The notes beneath the pieces are model-generated. The model was not told the origin of the DNA, ran no database searches, and saw nothing but the letters and a program-made list of their open reading frames with translations. Positions 52,000 to 59,703 of a DNA stretch of 64,000 bases are shown one piece after another. Numbering within the stretch: the first letter of the stretch is position 1; every line of letters begins with the position of its first letter. The translations under genes were made by a program, and so were the position numbers. The stretch spans positions 930,001 to 994,000 of the forward strand of contig NC_018227.2 of NCBI RefSeq assembly GCF_000304355.2. The letters run 5' to 3'. The DNA is from Methanoculleus bourgensis MS2. GTDB lineage: Archaea; Halobacteriota; Methanomicrobia; Methanomicrobiales; Methanoculleaceae.

Positions 52000-52112
52000 T
52001 GTGATCCGCCTCCGACGGGTTCAAAGGGCAAACCTTCATTCTTGTCCAGCACATCTCCGAGATGCCCCACACCGGAGCCTCTATGCAAAAGATATGGTTG
52101 CAGGACCGTCAT
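51996..52112 (-). CDS. 38-aa coupled small open reading frame
   Basis: ATG at 52,112 after GGAAGG reads MTVLQPYLLHRGSGVGHLGD and ends GGGSQ, with its TGA overlapping the TIGR02391 ATG. It also overlaps the end of the upstream truncated gene. No family is recognisable; it may serve only as a translational link. Confidence 0.4.
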   Translation of the reverse strand: MTVLQPYLLHRGSGVGHLGDVLDKNEGLPFEPVGGGSQ

Positions 52113-52310
52113 TATACCTTCCCTCTTCTGTTTCAGATTCTAACTGAGCAGCGCGGCGGCAGATCGCGGCAAGCAGCCAGAACAACTGCTCTAGAGTGGC
52201 TCTGCTTATGGTCTGGGCGTTTTCGCGGAGTTGTGTGGCCTCCGGCGTCTGCGCCCAGTGAATCCAGTCGAAATCAAGACGGACCCACCCGAGGTCGTAG
52301 ACTGCGTGTG
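52081..52310 (-). pseudogene. C-terminal part of an unknown operon gene, cut by the tnpB-derived element
   Basis: The minus frame is open from the element edge: HAVYDLGWVRLDFDWIHWAQ, then TISRATLEQLFWLLAAICRR, ending GPATISFA at 52,081. Amino-acid composition looks like real protein. Its 5' part is missing, replaced by the element at 52,311. The product may have been a restriction-operon subunit, judging by the downstream TIGR02391 and AlbA_2 genes. Confidence 0.6.
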
Positions 52311-52794
52311 GTCAACTACCCCACCTAACGGAGGGAGCATGCAACGGGGGTCTGGAGACCGCAGGGTTGCAATTGAATCTGTGCGAAGGTTGACGGTTCA
52401 AAGATCGTCCTTATTCGCACCGGCCGGTTGACGCGGCCACTACCGATTATCCGCGAGATCACGGAATCACCGGCTACCTTGCATGATTTGAGGTGAGTTC
52501 CGGGCGGATCCCCTGAAGGATCACACGATTCTCTCCGTGCGTTCCAGAGTGCTGATGGACATTGTACAATCCTACGTTGTACATGCTCCTGGCGTGGTAC
52601 GCGAGCGTGTCGATGATCCGATACGTTTTCCTGGAGAGATGCAAATAGTTGCTGGCGATCCGCAGTGCCATTGAGGATATACTCTATCTCTCATCAGCCA
52701 TGAAGAATAGCCGTGCGGGGTGAAAGTGTAATGCTCTTGTTGGGGCAATTCCTCCCCCCCGCTTGCGCAGAGGGTCTCCTTGCCCACTCGAGAT
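52311..52794 (-). mobile_element. Internally deleted, non-autonomous TnpB-element derivative
   Basis: It keeps both ends of the element at 41,863-43,423: the GTCAACTACC right end with hairpin, and the left-end hairpin around 52,751-52,780. It also keeps the first ~60 tnpB codons and the last ~150 bp including the predicted omega-RNA. About 1 kb of tnpB is missing, with the junction near 52,485. This is a TnpB-derived miniature element. Confidence 0.85.
52474..52671 (-). pseudogene. Truncated tnpB inside the deleted element
   Basis: 65 codons starting MALRIASNYLHLSRKTYRII, collinear with the start of the intact TnpB, then diverging to NHAR and a stop at the deletion junction. The RuvC domain is absent, so there is no nuclease. 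Confidence 0.85.
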
Positions 52795-52862
52795 GGATCG
52801 GTCAGCGCGAATGAGCTTGGTGAGCAAGAGACGGACGATTTCTTTTCATACGAATGATCTTC

Positions 52863-53321
52863 TCAGGCATCGGTTGCTTCCTCTCCGGCCCGCCTGAGGA
52901 TGAGGCGGTAGTCCTCCTCGGGGATCTCGCGCATGGCCTGCCGGAGGTGGCCGGACCACATCTTTTTGTTCGTGATGAATGTGAGGTCGGGGATCAGGGG
53001 CTTGAACTCAAGGGGTTCGGGGAAGACCGCAACCGGTTTGACCTTCATGCGGAAGGGGAAGACCTCGTCGCCCATATGCGGTGGGGTGGTAAAGAGGCGG
53101 GCGTGGTCTTCGTAGGGTTCGGAGACGACTTCGTAGGCTCCGGTTATCGCTGAGGGGAGGATTGTGTCGTCCTCTTTCTCCTGCCGGACGTACACGAGGA
53201 TGGTGTCGCCGGGCTTCACCCGCTGCATGAGGTTTCTGTTCCGCTTTGGAACTCCCCAGATGTGCTTCGCATCGAGGATCTTAGCGTTGTCCCGGTTGGA
53301 AGAGGCGATTCAGTGGGTTAT
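52863..53321 (-). pseudogene. EVE-domain gene (copy 3), inactivated at its start
   Basis: Nearly identical to the intact EVE gene at 54,858, but the start codon is ATA (53,321-53,319) and the fourth codon TGG is TGA (53,312-53,310). From there the frame is open: IASSNRDNAKILDAKHIWGV through [21 protein letters not shown] shorter protein could start at the ATG at 53,228 (121 aa) but would lack the N-terminal part of the pocket. Its stop overlaps ATGCCTGAGAAG, the start of a lost downstream gene. Confidence 0.85.
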
Positions 53322-53398
53322 GTTGATTCATACGTCGGATGTAAAGAAAAATTGTGGTGTTACGTCTCACTGATTGCCTTGCTTGCCGCCCTCAACAT

Positions 53399-53459
53399 TT
53401 CGGGCGGATGCAGCACCCGGCCTTGCGGGTGACGACGCTCGTGGATTTTTGGTGAAGGG
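53399..53459. repeat. 60-bp dispersed repeat, copy B
   Basis: Matches 49,299-49,358 with one inserted base and a few substitutions. It lies between the EVE pseudogene and the nuclease gene. Confidence 0.75.
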
Positions 53460-53506
53460 TTCACCGGGGTTTTGTGGGTGAGGCCGGGTGTCTTCCCCAC
53501 ATTTGG

Positions 53507-54421
53507 TCAGTTTGACTCGTAACTCTGCAGGATCAGGGGGGTTGCTCTCTTTATGTCTGCATCGGAGCGGATCAGTATCTCGAGGTCTCCTGTTCCGTAA
53601 TACCCCTTCCCTCTGACATCCTGGGTGAACCCCGGCTCTAATTCGATCGTGTCGGGATCGAGTTTCACCCGGACGGCGAGCTCCCCTCTCCTCTGGATGC
53701 TGACACAGGCAAAGTTCTTGATCCGCTTGAACGCAACATAGTTCTTGAGCACCTTTGTCTGGACGTCGTCACCGAGTGCCTCGATGTAGGTCTTCAAGAC
53801 CTCAAAGCGGTTCTGGAGCTCCACGTCGAGGCGTGCAAGGTCTTCAGAGAATGTTGGTGCAATGCGGGCTGAACTCGGTCCGGTGCTGCCGCTGGATAGC
53901 ATAGTGGAACTCTGGGCAGCGGTCGCGTTCACGAGTTCTAACAGCAGGAGGTCGTCGTCGAACTTCCGGTAGCGGATAAGCTCGATGTTGCGGTTGATCT
54001 GCTGGACCGCGTGAGTATCGTACTTTGTAAAGTCCCCGGCTATGCAGAGGAGCCGGGGGTTGCTCCAGTCCAGCCTCTCTCCGTAGTCTTCCCCCAGTTT
54101 CTTGAGAACCATCAACTCAAACTCAGCCTTATGGTCGAGGAGCCAGTCCAGGTAGTAGAGCCCCTGGTTGATGACGTTCTCATTGATGGCGCGTTTGTAC
54201 TCGATGATGACGGGGAAACCGTTCTCGTCGATGCCCAGGGTATCGATGCGGCCGCCGTGCGTCTTCCCGGTGGAGTATTCGCTCTCAAGGAACGTGATCC
54301 CGAGCAGGGGTTCCAGGTTCTTCTCGATGTAGATCTGGAGAGACTTCTCGAGTGCGACTGAAGATCCTTTGAGTTCACGGGCTTCCGTGCCGTCGATGCG
54401 GAAGATGCGGATGTCACCCAT
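53507..54421 (-). CDS. PD-(D/E)XK (DUF91/NucS-like) nuclease with C-terminal DUF5655
   Basis: 304 aa from the ATG at 54,421, 4 bp after the DUF365 gene. Residues 20-150 form a NucS/DUF91-like nuclease: GGRIDTLGIDENGFPVIIEY with D60, E74 and K76 as the PD-(D/E)XK triad, then NQGLYYLDWLLDHKAEFELM. After a Ser-rich linker (about 172-188) residues 190-304 form DUF5655 (QTKVLKNYVAFKRIKNFACV, then GKGYYGTGDLEILIRSDADI). Proteins with this pair are common in prokaryotes but poorly studied. Being last of an EVE-DUF365-nuclease set next to BREX suggests DNA cleavage under control of the two PUA-like readers. The upstream extension of the frame is DUF365 shadow. Confidence 0.82.
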   Translation of the reverse strand: MGDIRIFRIDGTEARELKGSSVALEKSLQIYIEKNLEPLLGITFLESEYSTGKTHGGRIDTLGIDENGFPVIIEYKRAINENVINQGLYYLDWLLDHKAEFELMVLKKLGEDYGERLDWSNPRLLCIAGDFTKYDTHAVQQINRNIELIRYRKFDDDLLLLELVNATAAQSSTMLSSGSTGPSSARIAPTFSEDLARLDVELQNRFEVLKTYIEALGDDVQTKVLKNYVAFKRIKNFACVSIQRRGELAVRVKLDPDTIELEPGFTQDVRGKGYYGTGDLEILIRSDADIKRATPLILQSYESN

Positions 54422-54425
54422 GGAC

Positions 54426-54854
54426 TTACCCCCGGAGATACTTCCCCCCGACCGGGACGAACCGCTCGGGTTTCCGGGGTTTGTCGTAGCGGCGGATATC
54501 CTCAAGTTCGAGCGCCATCCACGCCCGCTTCTTCGCCTCGCCCTTCCTGACCCGGATCCCCTGCCACTGTTCCTGGCTCTCCACGTAGGCTTTGACCTCA
54601 TCCCGGGTGAGGAAGACCGCATCCCCAAAGGTCTCGAAGAACGCGAGGGGGTTATCGTTGATAACGATCCGCCTGATCGTCGCCTCCCCGACGTAGCCGG
54701 TCTCCTCCCGGGACTGGTAGAAGACGAGTTTCATGCCGCTCCGGAGTTCTTTGAAGACGGTGGCGGGCTTGATGAAGACGGTTTTTCCTTCGGCAAAGAA
54801 CCGGGGCATGAGGGATTTGGGGACCGGGAAGGTGACGCCGGTGATCTCGGGCAT
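54426..54854 (-). CDS. DUF365 family protein (PUA/ASCH-like)
   Basis: 142 aa: MPEITGVTFPVPKSLMPRFF, FYQSREETGYVGEATIRRIV, AVFLTRDEVKAYVESQEQW and KPERFVPVGGKYLRG are typical of the archaeal DUF365 family. The strand pattern is PUA/ASCH-like, a fold that binds modified bases in RNA or DNA. It starts 3 bp after the EVE stop. Function is unknown; I propose nucleic-acid recognition by analogy. Confidence 0.8.
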   Translation of the reverse strand: MPEITGVTFPVPKSLMPRFFAEGKTVFIKPATVFKELRSGMKLVFYQSREETGYVGEATIRRIVINDNPLAFFETFGDAVFLTRDEVKAYVESQEQWQGIRVRKGEAKKRAWMALELEDIRRYDKPRKPERFVPVGGKYLRG

Positions 54855-54857
54855 CGG

Positions 54858-55307
54858 TTATGCCTCCTCTCCGGCCCGCTGGAGGATGAGGTGGTAGTCC
54901 TCCGCCGGGATCTCGCGCATGGCCTGCCGGAGGTGGCCGCTCCACATCTTCTTGTTCGTGATGAATGCAAGATCCGGGATCAGGGGCTTGAACTCCAGCG
55001 GTTCGGCAAAGACCGCTACTGATTTGACCTTCATGCGGAAGGGGAAGACCTCGTCGCCCATATGCGGCGGGGTGGTAAAGAGGCGGGCGTGGTCTTCGTA
55101 GGGTTCGGAGACGACTTCGTAGGCTCCGGTTATCGCTGAGGGGAGGATTGTGTCGCCCTCTTTCTCCTGCCGGACGTACACGAGGATGGTGTCCCCGGGC
55201 TTCACCCGGTGCATGAGGTTTTTGTTCCGCTTTGGAACTCCCCAGATGTGCTTCGCATCGAGGATCTTTTGGTTGTCGCGGTTCGAGGAGGCGATCCAGT
55301 GGGTCAT
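54858..55307 (-). CDS. EVE-domain protein (modified-base reader)
   Basis: 149 aa from the ATG at 55,307 (MTHWIASSNRDNQKILDAKH). The EVE domain, a PUA-like fold, covers it all: WGVPKRNKNLMHRVKPGDTI, LVYVRQEKEGDTILPSAITG, then [20 protein letters not shown] and SGHLRQAMREIPAEDYHLIL. EVE domains bind methylated or hydroxymethylated cytosine and related bases and are often coupled to restriction nucleases. It lies 64 bp downstream of brxL on the same strand and heads the DUF365-nuclease pair. An upstream ATG (55,337) was rejected because family members begin at MxxW. Confidence 0.85.
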   Translation of the reverse strand: MTHWIASSNRDNQKILDAKHIWGVPKRNKNLMHRVKPGDTILVYVRQEKEGDTILPSAITGAYEVVSEPYEDHARLFTTPPHMGDEVFPFRMKVKSVAVFAEPLEFKPLIPDLAFITNKKMWSGHLRQAMREIPAEDYHLILQRAGEEA

Positions 55308-55371
55308 AAGAGTGGATTGGTGGGGTAGTATAATCAAACTTATTCAGGGAGCGACAACCTGCTCCGGTATC

Positions 55372-57408
55372 TCACTCACCAAGAACCTTGAACAGGGCGT
55401 CCCGTGGATCCTTATAGTAGATGACCATCAGCCGGGACGCCAGGTCATCTGACATCTCGTTGAGTTGCCTCCGGCTGGATACTGGTAGCAGGATTGCTGA
55501 TGCCCCGTTTTCCGCGGCTAACTCCGCCATATCCAGTGCACTATAGACCGGTTCGACCGTCCCGCCCACACTAATACCCCCTGCTACGACCACCCCGCCT
55601 TTGAGACTTCTGCCCAACGCCGCGGAGCAGAGTGCAAGAAGAATTGACATTCCTAGCGACGACGCCCCCTTTACCGCGGTGAGCGCACGGACCTGAACGG
55701 AGAATTCGCTCCCCTTCGGATCCCGGTCGCCTATAAGCGACTTAGCCTGTGTGTAGAGAACCTGTTCTGCAGCGCGGAGCCCCTCGCGAAGTCCGGAGGG
55801 TGCTTTTACATTGATCAGGCGGATGGATGAACCTGGAGTAACCGTGACCTCAATCTTATAGAGGCCGCTTCCTTCGTTCTCGTCACCCGGACCGACTGCC
55901 CAGACCTGACCTGGGGGCAGCGGGTCCTGCCCGATCTCGTTTTCGCTGTGTAACTCCGGGGTTGAAACATACTGTTCAATACCGTCCAGACCGAGCCTGT
56001 AACTGAACATGGTGTTGCGGAACTCGGCAGACCCGATCCGTTTCTGTTGCTCTTTGACCCTGCGGCGACACTCGAGGGCTATGCGCACCGCCCACTCAAG
56101 GGTCTCATCAGATATCTCCATATCTGGTGAGGGGTAGATGAGTTTCAGGAGCCCGTTTACGGTCTTATTCACGGCCCGGCGGTCACGGCCGCTCAATGCG
56201 TCCCCGAAGAAGACACGGTCATTGATGAGGTGGAGCCGGTTCTCGCTTCGAAGCTGTCTCCAGCATTCACTCAGGAAATCGCTGACAAGACCGAAATGTT
56301 CTGTCATCATATCCGGGTGAATCTTCGGGTAATCCCACCCCGGGACATAACTGTGAATCCGGTCCATGAACGCTGTATCGTCGCGGATCTCTTTTGGCAG
56401 CGGGCCGAAGAGGTGGCCCACCCGCTGCTGGTGCTCGACGTCAACGTCGAAGTTGCCGAGCATGACAATGCCACCCTCGGCCCTGATGCTTTCCCTGCCC
56501 CGGGAGAACTCCCCGCTCTCCATGTAGCCCTTCATGATGTTGACGCCGTCTTTCTGGTCAAAGTTGATCCCTGATACTTCGTCGAAACAGACGATGTCGT
56601 ACTGGCATACGAGGCCGCGCTGCCCGGTTGCATTGTTCACGAACATCTTGGCGACCGTTGCCTTTCCGCCGGAGACGAGGTGGGAGTATGGGCTGACCTG
56701 CTGGTAGAGGTAACTCTTCCCGGTTCCCCGGGGGCCAAGCTCGATCATGTTGTAGCCCTTCTCGACAAACGGGACCATGCGGAGGAAGAGGACATCCTGT
56801 GCTCTCGATGATAACGAGGAGGGTTCTATCCCGACACTCCGGATGAGGATATCCTTCCATTCCTGGTCTGACATGCTCTCCCGCCCTCGGGTGACATCAT
56901 TGAGGACGTTCCTCTTTGAGAGCTGGATGGGGCGCAGGCGCATAACCGAGAACGGGCGGTTGCTCTCAGGATCGCCGTATGCGAGTTCGATCTCTGCATA
57001 AAATCCGCCGGTCAGCATCCGCTCATGTTCGTAGACGAGTTCTGATGAGATGTGGACATCGTTCAGGAGGAGAGAGGGGACCGTGGCAAGGAACGAATCT
57101 GACTTGGCATCGAGCCGGGCGGTGATAAGGTCAATGACTTTGACGCTGCCGTGGACCTTTGCCTGCGCTTTGTAGAGTTCCTGCTCCCCTGCACGGACGA
57201 TGCGTTCGCTGAGCTGACGCTGGACAATCTCGAGCCCCTCTCTGATCTCCTCTTCATCGGTTGTGGCACAGTATTTTCCGATGAGGAACTCCGCAACGTA
57301 GGTGGGGACCGGGTAGTTTCCTTTGAACTTCTGCGCGAGGTCTTTTCTGACAACGTAGCCGTCAAAGACGTCGGCAACTAACTGGTCGAGGGCGTCTAAT
57401 TCTGCCAT
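55372..57408 (-). CDS. brxL: BREX effector BrxL (Lon-like AAA+ protein)
   Basis: 678 aa, the usual BrxL length. The N-terminal DUF4357-like region is followed by the AAA+ domain with Walker A LGPRGTGKSYLYQQ (about 240-253) and Walker B DIVCFDEVSGINF. The Lon-protease-like C-terminal domain shows the Ser loop KGASSLGMSILLALC and the GGVVVAGGISVGGTVEPVYS loop. BrxL is a DNA-bound multimer needed for phage restriction in BREX type 1. It follows pglZ by 3 bp. Confidence 0.94.
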   Translation of the reverse strand: MAELDALDQLVADVFDGYVVRKDLAQKFKGNYPVPTYVAEFLIGKYCATTDEEEIREGLEIVQRQLSERIVRAGEQELYKAQAKVHGSVKVIDLITARLDAKSDSFLATVPSLLLNDVHISSELVYEHERMLTGGFYAEIELAYGDPESNRPFSVMRLRPIQLSKRNVLNDVTRGRESMSDQEWKDILIRSVGIEPSSLSSRAQDVLFLRMVPFVEKGYNMIELGPRGTGKSYLYQQVSPYSHLVSGGKATVAKMFVNNATGQRGLVCQYDIVCFDEVSGINFDQKDGVNIMKGYMESGEFSRGRESIRAEGGIVMLGNFDVDVEHQQRVGHLFGPLPKEIRDDTAFMDRIHSYVPGWDYPKIHPDMMTEHFGLVSDFLSECWRQLRSENRLHLINDRVFFGDALSGRDRRAVNKTVNGLLKLIYPSPDMEISDETLEWAVRIALECRRRVKEQQKRIGSAEFRNTMFSYRLGLDGIEQYVSTPELHSENEIGQDPLPPGQVWAVGPGDENEGSGLYKIEVTVTPGSSIRLINVKAPSGLREGLRAAEQVLYTQAKSLIGDRDPKGSEFSVQVRALTAVKGASSLGMSILLALCSAALGRSLKGGVVVAGGISVGGTVEPVYSALDMAELAAENGASAILLPVSSRRQLNEMSDDLASRLMVIYYKDPRDALFKVLGE

Positions 57409-57411
57409 CTT

Positions 57412-59703
57412 CTACTCGCCTCCTATGGTCGTCTGCCGCTGAGCCGTGGTGTTTCCATGCTCATCCAGGATGACGATCATCGCATCCGTTCCTTCAAGGC
57501 CATCGTCCGGGACAACAAGCGCGACATCCCCTTCGGGGGGGATGGGTTTTGCGTCCATAGTGACACTTGTCTTCGGGTCGCCGGGCTTTAGCCGGATATC
57601 AGCAGTATATCCCCCGGCGCCCTTGACTGTGACATAGCAGCGGAGTCCTCTCCAGGCCGGTGTCTGGATAACCAGGTTCCGGGCTCCAGGCGATCCGCGG
57701 GTAACGACGATATCGGGCACGACAACCTCCTGGGGGCTTAAGCCCCCATGGTCATACTCTTTGCCTGCTTCAAAGCAGGTGATGCCGGGTGCGAGGGCAA
57801 CCCGGATGGTTCTATTCCAGAACCACGGTACTGTAGGGAGAGAGACGCTGCTGTCGGGCAGGAGCTCCGCACACCGGCCTTTCTTCATCGCGACGAGCGA
57901 AGGAGGGAGTTCGGTCTTGACCAGACCGCCCGGCAGGAGGAGCCATCCATGGTCGGTGACGACGCGGACCTGCTGCCACCCGGCATCGAGGAGGTCGATG
58001 ATCCGCCGCTCGATCGTTGTGAGTTCGCCGTCCAGGATCACTGGCAGTTCACTGCCTTTATCATGCCCTTCACGGTCGATGTTCCCGCATTCTGTCCATG
58101 CCCTGCCCTCCGGGTCTCCATCATCGTTATCTCCCAATACCTGGATATTCTGCTCTTTCAGGAGCGTCCTGAGTGCGGAGATCTGTGCGCCTGCTCCGGT
58201 CCTGGTTGCCGGGGTGAGGTTCTTCCCTGCAGCAAGTTCCCCGGCGATGGGCATTACGGCAGGTTTTGCGGTCTCGGTGATGGAGGGGAGAGCAGCGAGC
58301 CGGTGGGTCAGGGAGCATGTGCAGCCTGCTCTCGCAAGCTGCTCCTGCAACCGGCGGCCGAGGTCCATACGGAGCCCGTCGACGAAGAGCAGGACCTCAC
58401 CCTGAGGTGGTTTCCATGTTTCTTTCTCCTGCTCGGGGGGAGATGCGAGCCATTCCTCCTGGAATGCCGTGGCGAGCGCCTCAAGCCACGCACGCGCGAG
58501 AGTACGGACTGCAGCGGTGACGGCCGCTCGATCCTCCTTTCTCTCGATCTGAGCCAGTGCCCTGACGATGGCGTCGTCAGCCTTCCAATACTCCTGAGCG
58601 TAGCGCTCCGCCTGCTCGGTGATGGTTCCGCCGAACCTGAAGTCGCCTGTCAGCTCGGCGAGCCGGGCGAGGTGCTGGAGGGCGAAGGCAAGTGGGCTTT
58701 CACCGAGGTCGGCCCAGACCCACGAGCGGCGTTCCCCATGTTCCTCTTCAAGCCGCACGATCTCCTGGCGGGCTTCGCCGTGGGAAGCGCTCTGCAGGCC
58801 GAGGAGGGCCTGGCGGAGGGCTTCTTCCATGGCATCGTTGATCTGGGGCCACGAATCCTTGAACATGGGTAGCGGCGGCATGCGGGCGTTCCGGAGCAGT
58901 GTGGGGATGTTTGGGTACGCCTGGGGATACTCCCTGTACCGCTCCCAGACCTGCGCCCATCGCTGGTCCTGTGAGGCGAGCCGTTCTGCGGCGGTTGCGA
59001 CACCGTCGGTATGGGGATCGAACCCGTAGTCTGTCTTGCACATGTACCGGAACAGCGGCCATTCTTCTGCACCTATCCGTTCTTTCTCTTCCTTTGGAGC
59101 GTTCATCCAGAGGAGGATCTGTTTCCGGTAATCCGGGTGGATGAGGGTGGCGAAGTAGGCGGCGTTGAGGGGCTGGTGCGTCTGGATCGACCTGACAGGT
59201 TCGCTGCAGAGTTTGCCGACCGTGTTTCTGAGGGATTCTTTCGTCTCCTGGTCAGAAGCGGTATCGATACCGAGGTGTGCCTGGAGAAATCCTGCCACCG
59301 TCCAATCCCGCCCGTTCCGGTGGGACCAGATTGCGCCGCGGTACTGGAGTTCGGCGAGAGGCCGGAGGGGTTCGGGGCAGTCCCCGATGTTGCGGAGTTC
59401 GATCCTGGAGTGGCCGGGGAGGTAGATGACCGGCGTTTCATTGTCGGGTAGCCCTGTTCCGGGGAGGGTGTCTTCGACGAGACAGCGGATGTAGATGGCC
59501 GGCCCCTGCCGGCGGTCAGGGGCGTAGTCGCCGAGTGTTATGATCGGCAGTCCCCGCTCCTCCCGCAGCAGGGTTGCCACCGGCTGCCACTCTCCGGTCG
59601 GGTCGGGCCAGAGGAGCGCGGCCGGGGGTACGGCGTCTCCGCGGTCGTAGTTCTTGATTGCCGCCCTGATAGCGTCGTCGATCGCGTCAAGCAAGGTCTT
59701 CAT
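57412..59703 (-). CDS. pglZ: BREX alkaline-phosphatase-like protein PglZ
   Basis: 763 aa. The PglZ alkaline-phosphatase core is visible as EVLLFVDGLRMDLGRRLQEQ (first metal/nucleophile region) and VRVVTDHGWLLLPGGLVKTE (second metal site). The N-terminal half (LLWPDPTGEWQPVATLLREE) and the beta-rich C-terminal tail match BREX type 1 PglZ. It overlaps pglX by 4 bp. Its biochemical role in BREX is a nuclease or phosphodiesterase activity tied to the methyltransferase complex. Confidence 0.93.
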   Translation of the reverse strand: MKTLLDAIDDAIRAAIKNYDRGDAVPPAALLWPDPTGEWQPVATLLREERGLPIITLGDYAPDRRQGPAIYIRCLVEDTLPGTGLPDNETPVIYLPGHSRIELRNIGDCPEPLRPLAELQYRGAIWSHRNGRDWTVAGFLQAHLGIDTASDQETKESLRNTVGKLCSEPVRSIQTHQPLNAAYFATLIHPDYRKQILLWMNAPKEEKERIGAEEWPLFRYMCKTDYGFDPHTDGVATAAERLASQDQRWAQVWERYREYPQAYPNIPTLLRNARMPPLPMFKDSWPQINDAMEEALRQALLGLQSASHGEARQEIVRLEEEHGERRSWVWADLGESPLAFALQHLARLAELTGDFRFGGTITEQAERYAQEYWKADDAIVRALAQIERKEDRAAVTAAVRTLARAWLEALATAFQEEWLASPPEQEKETWKPPQGEVLLFVDGLRMDLGRRLQEQLARAGCTCSLTHRLAALPSITETAKPAVMPIAGELAAGKNLTPATRTGAGAQISALRTLLKEQNIQVLGDNDDGDPEGRAWTECGNIDREGHDKGSELPVILDGELTTIERRIIDLLDAGWQQVRVVTDHGWLLLPGGLVKTELPPSLVAMKKGRCAELLPDSSVSLPTVPWFWNRTIRVALAPGITCFEAGKEYDHGGLSPQEVVVPDIVVTRGSPGARNLVIQTPAWRGLRCYVTVKGAGGYTADIRLKPGDPKTSVTMDAKPIPPEGDVALVVPDDGLEGTDAMIVILDEHGNTTAQRQTTIGGE

